This document shows, piece by piece, positions 12,601 through 25,200 of a stretch of 64,000 nucleotides of DNA. Source of the stretch: Corbicula japonica (lineage: Eukaryota > Mollusca > Bivalvia > Venerida > Cyrenidae); assembly GCA_038501625.1 (NCBI GenBank), contig JAZAYU010000010.1, forward strand, positions 3,990,912 to 4,054,911, read 5' to 3'. The position numbers were made by a program, and so were the translations under genes. Within the stretch, counting starts at the first letter, position 1; every line of letters starts with the position of its first letter. The notes under the pieces are model-generated. The model had not been told where the DNA came from. It was given only the letters and a program-made list of their open reading frames with translations, and made no database searches.

Positions 12601-12905
12601 ATATTGACCAGTGGCCCAGAATAATTAAATTTTTATACTAGCACCTGCTATCATGTCTTTTCTTCTATTTTCAGTAATCTACATGTAGTACGATACTCAA
12701 ACAACGATAGACCAGTAGACCAGAATAATTCAATTTTTATTATATAATGTGGTATGGTATCAAATCTTCATTTCCTTTTTTCAGTAAACCAGTACGATGC
12801 ACAAACATCTATAGACCAGTAGACCAGAATAAATCAATATTTCATTAATTCATTTGTTATCATGTGTTTTTGTTCTTTTTTCAGTAATTTAAAACCAGTA
12901 CGATG
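12601..12905 (+). repeat. Three-unit tandem repeat containing the acceptor and start codon
   Basis: Units of about 100-110 bases share agaccagtagaccagaataa, a T-rich tract with TTTCAGTAA, and an agtacgatgc..aaacaac core. The three cores fall near 12671-12712, 12779-12813 and 12880-12918. In the first the start triplet reads ATA, in the second ATG is followed by a stop five codons on, and in the third ATG at 12903 opens the signal-peptide exon. Confidence 0.75.
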
Positions 12906-13248
12906 CTTAAACAACTATTTATTCTCATCACGACCTTGACATGTATGGCAGGGCTGATTCGTTCTGTGCCATCAGGTGTTGGCACCTCGTCAACAGGTTT
13001 TGGTACCTCGTCATCAGGGTTTGGTACCTCGTCATCAGGTTTTGGTACCTCGTCATCAGGGTTTGGTAGCTCGTCTTCAGGTTTTGGCACCTCGTCATCA
13101 GGTTTAAGCACATCCCCATTAGGTTTTGGTACCTCGTCATCAGGGTTTGGCACATCCCCATTAGGTTTTGGCACCTCCTCATCAGGGTTTGGTACCTCCT
13201 CATCAGGGTTTGGCACCTCCCAGTCAGGTTTTGGCACCTCCGCATCAG
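12885..13248 (+). CDS. VWA-sushi gene exon 1 (coding from 12903): signal peptide and GFGTSSS repeats
   Basis: Acceptor AG at 12883-12884, 18 bases of 5' UTR, then ATG at 12903. The N-terminus has a basic start, a hydrophobic core (LFILITTLTCMAGL) and a likely cleavage site near residue 20. Residues 24-114 are thirteen 7-residue repeats of the type GFGTSSS. The donor (gcatcag/gtaagaa) leaves a single G which, with aa of exon 2, makes Glu. The repeat is Ser/Thr rich and probably O-glycosylated (inference). The exon-1 to exon-2 join is supported by phase only. Confidence 0.7.
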
Positions 13249-16200
13249 GTAAGAATTGATTTAAAATCAAATTTTGAAATTTTCAATTTTGAAAAGCATA
13301 CATGTAGTAGGGTTATTATTTGATTGAAAATTTTCATTTTCATTTCCAAATAACCAACTGCAACTGCTGTAACTGTAAGTGATTTATTTCCGTGTATAAA
13401 CATGTTTACATTCATCACAGTAATACCTTTGTCTTATTCTGTTATTGGATTGCCTTAAAATAAATAAATGTTAAAGTCACATTTTAACGGTGAGGGCATT
13501 CATTGACTAGGTAACAGCACTCGTGGTCCAAACAATTTCAAAAAATTTGCAATTTGTATATATGTATGTTATATATGCTTAATATGAAAAGGGCAATAAA
13601 GTATGTTTAAACTAATCAACCAAAACTAATATGAAATTCTTTCTGAGAGTCTTTGAAAGTTAATGCATAGGAAATACTATACTAATTCATGAACCTGTAT
13701 TATTATGGAGACGACGAACTTCGGAGTCACCTCTGCCGACAGTTTACATGCGATCTTGATTTTTAACGCTTTGAAACAAGAAGTTTATGAGTATCGATGT
13801 AATAAGTTAACATGGCGTGACCTAAGCAATAAACGTTACATAAAAATGTCAAAGTTTCATTTCCTACTGAATATTAAACAAAGTAATGTTCTTAACCGAT
13901 CGTTTACAACGAAAATTATTATTGCGACATAACCTTGAGAATAATTTAAAGCGCTGATGTAGTAAAGTGCACGTCGGGAAACTTATTTTTCAAATCTTTA
14001 AGTTTAAGTGATTGAAAATAGGGTTTCAATCACTAACTCCTGTTACTGTGTCTTTTGAAGCAGCAGCACTATCACATGGGCATAGAACCGTCTTCTGTTT
14101 AACCTAAGGGGTCAATCAGATACATTATGGAGGAAATATAAATTATGTTATATAACTTCCTCCTTTTAGTTTTTATTTTGAAGATGTAATATAGTAATAA
14201 GTCAATTTACATATTCAAGTATCTTACAAAACGGGATATTCTATTTTTAACTCTCTAGACTAGATAAAAATGCGGTTTACTAATTAACGACTATTTTGGA
14301 AAATTGAAAAGGTGACTTCGGCAATACTTGTTGACCTTTTAATTGTTACATGTGTACTATATTTCGAAAAAAACAACTTATTTATTTATTTTTTTCATAA
14401 GTAATAGACAGTTTGAAATTTGTTTTGACTGTTTTATGGCTTGTAACCGCTAAATGCATTATATGCATGTCGTGTGCTCACATTTATGACGTAGAGAAAT
14501 TTGCTGTCAGATGCTGTCAAAACCAATTTTGGACAAGAAATCAAGAAATAATGCAAGAAAATTGTTTATATTTACAATAGTGGGATTGAAAAGGTAGTTA
14601 ACTGAATACTTTAAAGAAGGAAAACATCTTCTTATTGTACTTGATAACACTTCAAAACGTAACTTAATTAAAATTGTGCTTGTTGTGGAAGGTCTTGTAG
14701 ACTACTGGATTCGAATCTACTTATCATAGTTCTATTAAACGTTATTGCTTATTAAGTCAAAGTTCCAAACCTGCTGATTTCATTATAGCTCCAGAACAGA
14801 AAGGAGTGTACAGAAGCGCGAAATGTATTATTTAATTCTGATTATGGTATGCTTCAAACATTAAATCTTTACTTAGCTGATTCAGAAATCATTGTTATGA
14901 GTACTGTGGAGTTTTACTGGAAAATTACATTCCGACTACCACAATCAACTCATTTCATTATAACTCCATAACACAAAAAGAGTGTACACAACCTTGAAAC
15001 GGGCTGAATCTTTTTAAATTCTCAATATGGTATGATTCAAACGTGAACGAGTTAACATAGCTGATTCAGAAATCAGTGCTATGAGCATAAAAATATATAC
15101 TGTACTGTTGGGTAATGCAATTGAGTCCCATCCCGATAACCACAATGAATCTAATATAACTTCATAGGTATAGAAAGGACTAGGAGTAGTGATTTTGTTT
15201 TCTGATTATTATGTTATTCAGACATGAACGATATACGTAGCTGATTCAGAAAGCTTGGTACTAGCATTTCTGGAGCATTGCAGGTGATTCCTTACCCGAT
15301 TACCACAATTTGTTCAGAAAGTTCTTCAGTATACGAATATACACAGCACACCTATGGTTGTATTACAATAGATGAAAAGCCACCCAACACGACAAATATG
15401 AAAATATCGCAGGCTCGGTTTGATTCAGCCTGTTCATGGGCAGTAATGGAAATGCATATTACTGCACAACTCAACATTTACTCCAATAAACAGTACAATT
15501 TCGATCCATCCCAAACGATGGTAGGCAAATGGCCGTGTACATGGAACCTTCAAGGCGGTATTTTTTTATGAATACCATTCCATGTTCTATAGTCTCCAGA
15601 TAAAAGAATGGGTTTGCCCTTAACAATGGGCGGGACTAAATAGAATAGAATTTTGACAGAGGATCATAGAATATAAAACCTGCATACCACAGATAACGCC
15701 AAAGACAAAATTTAAAAAGCAGGAAATATATCAGTGAGGTGATTGAACAATATCCAAATCTATATTGGCTGGGATATTGAAACCACCTATCTATAAACTG
15801 GTCGAACTATTAAAACAAAAACGATTTTAGAAGTATAAATTACCATAGTACATACATACATACCTTTCAAGAACGAATTTGATAACATCACTGATTGAAT
15901 GTACGGGGAAACTTTTTACAGCCGCCACACGGCACAATCAACGCTGCTGTGATGTTAATATTGATGAGCAGGGATTTGTTTCGGATTACTTACGGAAGGT
16001 CTTAACCCTCACTACTGCTTCTTTCCTCAGAATGTAGAAACATGATGGACCTTGTGCTGGTTGTGGACGGGTCGGACAGTATCTCGGCAGAAGACTACGT
16101 GAAACAAAGAGTAGCCTTATCATCATTGATCAAGGAGTTGAACCTCGGACCACAGCAGACTAGAGTCGGAATCGTGGTCTACAGTTCCACAATTGCACAG

Positions 16201-19200
16201 GTATCAGTACCAAGGGGTGCAGCTTAATGTCTCAAACGTCCACTCTAGAATTGTGGCCATTTAACGCATTAATACTTATAAAACGAAATCTTAAACATAT
16301 CGAATTAGGTCTTCCATTTACATGTTATATCTAAGTGACAGTCGATGATCGCGTTGCCCTTACCTTATTGTTAATAGGCACCGAAAAGTATAGTTTAAAA
16401 TATTTGTATAAACAAGATAGAATCAGTTAAACGGCTATTTGACAGATGCTTATCTAAATTTATATATTAATAATAATTAAATGCAAACATACTTACTTGC
16501 TTTTTAATAAATTATGTTCGAGGAAAATTTAAAAACCATTTAATTTTATAAGGTTAAGTAAGGGTAATCGGTGAAATCTATCTTGTGTACTGTAAGGATA
16601 AGGAAACGCTCATCGAAATTGAAGATGTTCAGCTGCATGCTCGAAAACCATTAAAAAGTAAAATATTAACTATTGCAATAAAAGTACCAACTTACATTTT
16701 ATTTGTATCAACATGTATATGTACTTAATGGGAGAACTTAGTATCAATAAAGAAAAAATTGCATTTCTGGTATAATGACATTGAAAGAAAATTTATATCC
16801 ACGTAAAATTGCAATACGCTGCATTACGTTTTTCCAGTGAGTTTTATACTTTAAATTTGTTAGTGAAATAACATTGAATATCACATGATATTTTGTGAAC
16901 TTTTTAATTTCATTTTTTTATTTTTTACTGCTTTTGCAAAACTACTTTTATTTTTAAAATTCATTACCTTGCTTTCCACTCTTTTCGGTAAGTGTGTGAT
17001 GGCAATACAGATTATAAAAGCGAATTAACGATTTTTTTTTAACTCATGACAACCAAAACTGACATTTTACTCCTCGTTACAACGCCACGTGTAAACATAC
17101 GATTATCTGCGTTTCAAAAATCGATAATTCTGTGAAAATTATATATAACCTATTGCTATATTGTGAATTTTAGTACAAAGGGATTTAGTTTAAAGGCTTT
17201 CAGAGTTTTAACTGTCCATCAAATTTAAAGTACCACTTTTTTTTATAAAAGTCAACATAAATTGTAAATGAAAGGAAAATTTCCAAGTATTTTTGTTGTA
17301 GTTTATTTTCATTATACTTTAAGGGCCTGCCACACTCCTCCCAATTCTATTAATCGATAAAAAGAAAATTATCAAAATCTCAATAACGGCAAACTGCTGT
17401 TAATTGAAACTTTGCACAAATGTATGTTATTAATGTATCTTTATTTTACAGATGGTAAGACACGTTAGAAAAGTAAAGAACAATAGCGAGATCAAAAAAT
17501 TCCCCCAACTTCTATTTACATAAATTCACAAAAACTAAAGAACACAAAACATCATTTTAAATGCCCACATGAGTAATATGATACTGACAACAATTTATTG
17601 TGCCCTCGTGATTTACATATGTAAACTTTACGAGATATTAGTTAAAGTGTGTTTGACCTTCAATTTCCTGTTCGCGTAAACTGATGACAATCACTGATTT
17701 CGCTTTTAATAGTTGAAAGTTTTTTTACAAAGTACACAACATTTTCTTGTCAGTATCATTGCGCTCACGATGGAATTTAAAATTATGTTCTGCATCCCTT
17801 AGTTTTTGTGAATTTATGCAAATAGAATTCAAGGAATTTTTAGGTCTAGCTTTGTTTCTTTACTTTTCTAACGTGTCGTTCTGTATGCAAAATAAAGTTA
17901 CATTAGTAACATTCATTTGTGCAAAGTTTCATTGAACGGCATTTTGCCATTACTGAGATTTGATGATTTTTATTTTATCGATGAATAGAATTGGGAGGAG
18001 TGTGGCAAGCCCTTAAACATCCTCGTTGTTTTTGTCTGTGTAGGGAGGCTTTCTATACTGGATGTGGCCATTCCTGATATTCATATTTCCCTTTATGTAT
18101 ACACAGTAATAAGTTTTGATCTATTTTTTCGATATCGTTTACATTAAAGGTAATCAACATCACCCACAACCTGGATTATTTACTTAACGGCACCACAAAC
18201 CTGCTTCACCCCCGGGACGGCACGGAGACCTCCCTTGGCATTGCGACAGCCAAGCAGCTGTTCCGGGACGCCGGGCGCGCTAACGTCCCATGGGTGTGTA
18301 TCGTCATTACTGATGGGCTCAGCAAATATCCAGCTCTCACTGCTGAGGAGGCCGCAGGAGCACGTGACATGGGTAAGCAAGAAACGTACCTCTGGATAAC
18401 TTATATTTAAGTTAGTAGTCTAACTTTTTTTTCAAAATCTAGACTGTTGCTGTTTTTATGACTTAGGATTCCGGTACGTATTTAAAAAAAACCTTACTCC
18501 AAGTATTTCACTGCTTTGTAGTTATAAGTTTCAATTATCTCTGTTGATGGTATTATGCAAATTTCAAACCATGCAGAATGTCATTGTGGGTGACTGTATA
18601 AAGGCATACATGAACTATCCTTTAAAAAATTAAATATGCATGTTAGGAATAGCCACATTCAACAGACACAACCTCAGAATGGATTGTTTTTTACTATGTT
18701 TATGGATTTGGGGGCATCTATTCATTAAAAACACTCTAAAATGATCATTTTCATTAAAACATTAAAATTATCAGTTCTGTTCAATGAAAGTTATTTTGAT
18801 TTTATTACATATATTTTATCTATATATATGTATGATGTCTTCAACTAAACACGGAATATTCTTTACGTTTAAATCTCTTAGTCAGAACATAACTTTAAAA
18901 TGTGCTTTCTTGCTTCAAGCTTAAAATAGTGTTTTACGATAATTTTCAGGAGTGAACATGTTTGCGGTAGGAATCTCGCACTTTATTCAGCAATCCGAAC
19001 TGGAAGCCATAGCATCATCGCCACAGCAAGTGCTCATGTTGAAGACATTTGATCAACTTCGGACGTCATTGTTATCTCTCATGAAGATCGTCTGTCGTAA
19101 GTTGGTTTTACATATGACGTCTCAAGACGAAGTTGCTAACTCACACGAAGAATGTCCATCTGTCATAAAATTGATCAACTTAGGCGAGTTAAGTATGTCA

Positions 19201-22200
19201 CAAACAAGTGAAATATACATATCAATAATGGCCGCCACATATTCAGAAAACACATCCTCCTTAAAGAGACAGAAAACAGAAAAGAGTTTGGGTTTACAAC
19301 AAAAACACAACAATTAAAGTTAATGAGAACCTTATGACATACCGCTACATGTCATAATTCATAAATTTGATAAACAATGAAGGCATTGTTAGCTTTAAAA
19401 AGACTGTCCGTCGTAAATCTGTTTAACTTTTGACGTCGTTGTTAGCTCTCATGAAGATTGTGTGCCGTAAGTGGGACATGCATTTTAGCTATTATAAAGA
19501 TTGTCTGTCCTAAGTACGTAACGCGTTTAGCTTAATCCACAACCTCAAACAAGAACAGCTTTTTGAAAATGTATTTGCTATGATAGCTGTTGAAAGCTAT
19601 TCTTTCTGTTTAAAAATTCAAACGATGGTATGACCAGCCTGTTTAGTACTTTTCCACGTTTTTAGCTACGTTTTGTATTGTAACGCAACACGAGTACATT
19701 AGAATTAATGTATTTTCCAACGATGGCCAATTATATTAACATTTTTTTTTTAAAATTACATTCACCTTATGGAATATTTTGACATCTTGGTCACCAGCTC
19801 GAACTTTTGCAGCATGCCCTCTTCCCCCGGAAGTGCCAAATGGAATATACGACGATGGTCCCCGAAGCATCGGAAGTTCTCGCATTATAACGTGTGAACC
19901 AGGTTACCAGCCCATGGGGGACCCAACAATCACATGCCTCCCGGACGCAAAATGGTCAACGTTGCGGTTTTCCTGTGTTGGTAAGTTTTTCTTTTACAAT
20001 GTTAATTTTCGATAAAATACACTGAAAATGTTGAGAAATTATCTTCCTGACACCATCAAGCAATCACGCCACCTAAATCTTTCAACATAATTTTTAACAT
20101 AACTTAAGTTCTTTTTGAAATGTTTTCAAAAGATCATTTTTTGATACTTTCATGAGTTTATTTATTTAATTGAAATTAACAATTAATTAGTTATAATAGT
20201 TTATTTTCTTTTTTCAACTGGAGCCAATATAGTAGTACAACGTGTACTTCTTTGGTCACATGAAAACCTTTTGGGGCATGTGGGAGGTTGGTGCACTCTA
20301 GAATACGGCTTGCGTGACAAATTGTTTTTTCAAGGCGTTTACCCACAGGCTTTATTTTTCGTTATTTGTTTTGGTGAAATTGGTCACTTTATTAGCCTAT
20401 TCTCTCTTTTCCTCTTTGCTTTTGTGCTGTGTGCGTAAGCTGTGTTTAACGTATGTGGCTATTCCTTATTTGCATGTTTTACTTTTACGAATAATATGTG
20501 AGGACTCGTTTTTTTTTCCAGCATGCCCTCCACCGCCAGTAGAGTACGGTAATGGTTTAATAGCCGACGGCCCCAACACAATTGACACGGTGAGAGAGTA
20601 TACCTGTAAAACCGGGTTTTCCAGTCAACAGCCAATACAGACGACCTGCATTACGGGACCAGACGGACCAAGCTGGACAGTTCCACAATTTATTTGCCAA
20701 GGTTGAGTCATTATTAAGCAAAGCAATGATTCTGATATTGATTTTATATTTACGCGTGTTGAAAATGCTTAAAAAATAAGTTATTTATTTTGCAATGAAG
20801 GAAGAAAATTGTACAATAACTCTATAATTGTTATACAGTGCATTTTACATATTTAGAAAAAAAAAACGCTTTACTGCACCTTCTTCTCAAATATGTATAT
20901 TTTGAGTTTGCATCAAGATAGAATATAATATGTGAAGCTTTTCATCTATATAAAATAGAGGACTATTACTTGAAGCGAAAAGATAAAAACGGGATATGTT
21001 TAATCTTTGCATGCCGATAGTGTGAAACAAGAAATATCTTTAAAAAAAAGATAAACGGCGTTGATGGAAAAGATTTTTATATATAAGAAAGAAAGAAATA
21101 AAGAGCGTGCAAAAATTTCGTCTGATGATAATACGTCGATTAAAGAAGAATGTCTAATGTTAACTGTACATTTATTCAGTTTCAATAAAATACCTCTTGT
21201 AGAGTTAGTACTAATGACGAATAAATGTTATTAAAATACAATAAATGAAAATAATGACAACTTGTTACAAGAGCGAAATCTACCAACTTTTACGTAAATT
21301 ATCTTTTAAAAAAAGTGTCCCTCCCGAGTATTGAACCCGGGGCATCCGCTTGAGAGGCGAGTGTGATAACCACTACACCAAGGCGATTTGAATGTCTGGA
21401 ATTGAAATTAACAATCAGTATCAAAGGAACTGGAAAGGAACCAGTAAGAACCAGAAATATCTGCACTTCTCTGTCGTTTTACACTGTGTATTGTACTCGA
21501 GTGTTTACCTGACACCCATGAATATTCCATATAAAATCGTATTTAAGCCATCAATTGACTTAACTGGTTATTTATACCGTAAATATCTTTTTCTCCAATA
21601 CAATTATCGCTTTTAAAAACGAAAATGCCCTAACATATAAGTGCCATGTAAATACTAACACACAATATAAAAATCGTAACGGTAATCATTAACGAGACCC
21701 ACTAATAACCAATCAAAATAATCTATTTGATTTTCCCGCTGCATAATAAGTTTTATTTACAATATTTCATTGGTCGAAAAACTAGGTCAAAAGTGAGCTT
21801 AGACAGCTAACGCCGAAAAAGCATGGGACGTTTATAACATTTTTAAACTGTAAAAAAAAACTAAATTTAAAAACAAATGATACTTCTGTTTCAAGGATGT
21901 CCATCTATAATCCCTTTGGCTAACGGCTACTATGAGCCGCCTGTCAGTGAAATTGTGATCGGAACTGTGGTTCTATACACGTGCAGCCCCGGTTTCATAG
22001 CCACCGGTCCTATCGAGAGCACATGCATTGCCACCAACGGTATTCCAACATGGACTAAACCAGTTCACACGTGTATCGGTAAGAAAAAGTGTCAGTTTGA
22101 AAGTTGTTGATCTCGGTATATTGATTGTTACGGAAAATTGCTGGCATATAAGATGATATGGTTGCTTTTTGGAGCCATAATTTGAGCCTTGTTTAGCATC

Positions 22201-25200
22201 CTCACCAAATTTGATATGTACTGAACAAAAATAAAAAGTATCCACTGTATATGCTTATATTCTATTTAACATATTTAATTTACGCAGATACGCTTTGAAT
22301 GGTGTTTTATTAGTTACAATGTAATCTCAGTTGTTTTTAAGTTAAATTGTTTATGAGCATTATCTTTTACACCAATGCCTGAGTAACTGTCCATCGAATA
22401 ACAATTAATATAGGATTACAAAATAACTACAGGTTCAATTTAAAGGGAAGCAATTGGAAATGGTTGGGATTTCTAACATTGTATATTGAGGACTAGTTAT
22501 TTTATTAATGAATGTTGTCTAATTTCATTGACATCAAGAACTGGAGAAATCGATTTAATTCCAATAAATGTTCAAAGAAAGAATTTCAATTTTTCTTTTT
22601 CTAATTTCACAAAACTATTGGTAAGAAAGTGGATACTTTTTATATTGCTGAGTATATATACGTTATGTTAAGATCTTGAATGTAATGTATTTGGGATTAC
22701 TGTGGGGGGGGGGGGGGTGGGTCAGGGTCTCCATTTCAAGAAGAGGATAGCAAAAACGAACATGTCATGAAATTATTATAATGTCAAAATGACGCCAAAA
22801 CAATTATAGAAAACGAAAACTCGAATAGCTACTGCCTCGGAAAGGTCAGTTACAAGTATATAAAATCAGGCCCTCCCACCTGATCGACATTTTGCGCAAA
22901 AGCTCACACATTATAAATTTAATGTTTATCAAGCTAATGACATTGGCAAGCTAAAATGATAGGTAGCTTTACAAGAAACGATCTTCTTTTTTTTTGGTAT
23001 TTAAATTAGTTGCAGATTGTAACTTAATCTTTAGTGGTAACAAGAAGATAAAAGCTAGAACATACTAAATTTATTCCTTTTAAAAATGTATATAACGAAA
23101 CTCATGTCAAGTCAACAAAATATAATAAGTTGCATTTCTGATCTTGACATTGCAATAATTATTTCAGATTTAAAAGGTCAATCATCTCCAAATTAAAACC
23201 AAGAAATATCCGTCTTTGTCGAAAGACATATTGGCACAAATTAAAAGACCATAAGGAATACACTCAACAAAAGTTCTAATTGGTCATCAATTGTATTTGT
23301 TTACAATGTATGCTAGTTTCGTTTCTTCCCTACGTCAAGAGTGGTTGTGGAAAGAACTGTTTTGTCTTGAAATCAATTCTCTAATGTCTTTTTAATCTTT
23401 ATTGATTGTTTTCTTAAATGAATCCAATACCATTTACTTAAACCGCAGGGTCAAAATTAGAACTGTCTTTAATTGAAAGGGAGGTAATTTTAAAATTGGA
23501 TACTTTGAAGGGGATTTATTTAAACAAATGTGCTGTTGCTTAATAAGTGTTTATGTTTGTCCTACTAATGAGGGGTCCTATTTAAACACAACAAGAAATT
23601 TATAGCAAATTTGTGTTTGCTTGACCTTTTTATGCAAGAAATGCATGTTTAGCAAAATTAAGGATAACTCTCACCAAACTGTTCCAAAGTCAATTATTAC
23701 AAGATTTAAGTTTAAGCTGAAGATTGTTGTTGGCATATAATTATAAATAAAGAGTGAATTCAATGTTTTTCTAATAATAAAATACGGACAAAAAGTGACC
23801 AATTAGAACTTTTTTGAGTGTTCATTTTAATCAAAATCAAGAAATTATACAAAAGCATGTCAGAAGATAAAATGTGGTCTTCCTCAACAAAAGCAATATC
23901 TTAGTTTTTAAAAACATATGTACTATTATGTTCAGTTTTGAGCCTTTGCATAAAAGGATGCTTACAGAAAATAACACAAATCAAAATAATTTTCTTAATG
24001 TCATATTTTTCTCTTCATGCAACATATTAAGCTTGTTTTGAAGACATTGGAACAGCGATAGACTGTAGATTTTTGTTCATAACATGATTGTAGTTCAAGA
24101 TACAAAAACAACACATTGCGAGCAGCCTACAAGAATGACCAAGCGCTAGCTTCATTCAACATATTGACAAAATATTCCACTGCGATTTGTTATAAATTGT
24201 TTGTTTACTTTTTTCTCGGACAGTAATATTTTAAAACCCTTCCCTTACAAAAAAGTGCAGCCTAACGTTAATGGTTTCCAGAATTAACGACCTTAATTGA
24301 CTAGTCATGTTTTGTCCTGTTAATTTTTCAATCGTGACTTAGTCATCCCTTTATTTTTCTATCTGTTTCTTTTCCAAACTATTTCTTTAATTGTCTCTTA
24401 ATATTTAAAGCTGACACATAAACATGTTAGTGATACACCTTGTTTTGTTTAGTACAGTATAGTGAATTGACAGACAGATAGATACCTGACTCGCTTCCTG
24501 CGTTACCTATTGTATTTTTAAACGATAAATTTTAGCATGTGGGCCACCACCTCAAGTAGCCTTTGCAACGGTGGATGACCAGGTTCATACGTTGGTCGGC
24601 AGTGTGCGGTTGTACACGTGTAATGCAGGCTACCATCCTACTGGGCCAATAGAAGCAACTTGTATGGGGGAAAAAGGCTCAACCTATTGGCATCTTAACA
24701 GACATACATGTAGAGGTAGAGTCAAATTACTATAACCATCTATTGACATTTTATAAACATATGTCGTTTTACGTTATTATTGTAATATATAACGGTCTGT
24801 ATTAACATGAAGATGCTATTTTCAATGTGTTTCTGTTACTGCACGCGGTCATTGGCTGTATGTAATATGAGATAATCAATTTATTCAATAATTGTTTGAT
24901 ACGTTTCCTGACTAAACGAAACGCCACTGTGTTTAAGTATAATTATAGAACTTTTTACAATACTAACATTGGTCATTGTCTCAAACTGTTGTTATTCGGC
25001 CATTGTTTCCGAATTTAGGCATGTTAAATGGTATTTTCTTACTGTATTAAAACGCAGATCGCCGTTACGCCCAAAAATGAATTACACTATATTTCTGTTA
25101 ATATAACGAAGCGTTTGCAAATCTACCAATTTAATTGTTTCAGCGTCGGCATGTGGTCCTTTGCCAGACGTTCCAAATGCGGAAGTTTTACCTGGCGAGC

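Noticed and set aside
12881..13270. Long - strand frames (129 and 105 codons) rich in PNPDEEVPK-type repeats opposite the signal-peptide exon
   Set aside because: They are shadows of the 21-base minisatellite, open in several frames. Only the + frame has a signal peptide and phase-compatible splice donor.
15278..15571. Reading frame of 97 codons inside intron 1
   Set aside because: Lies within the tandem repeat and family-2 element; the same DNA occurs elsewhere with stops.
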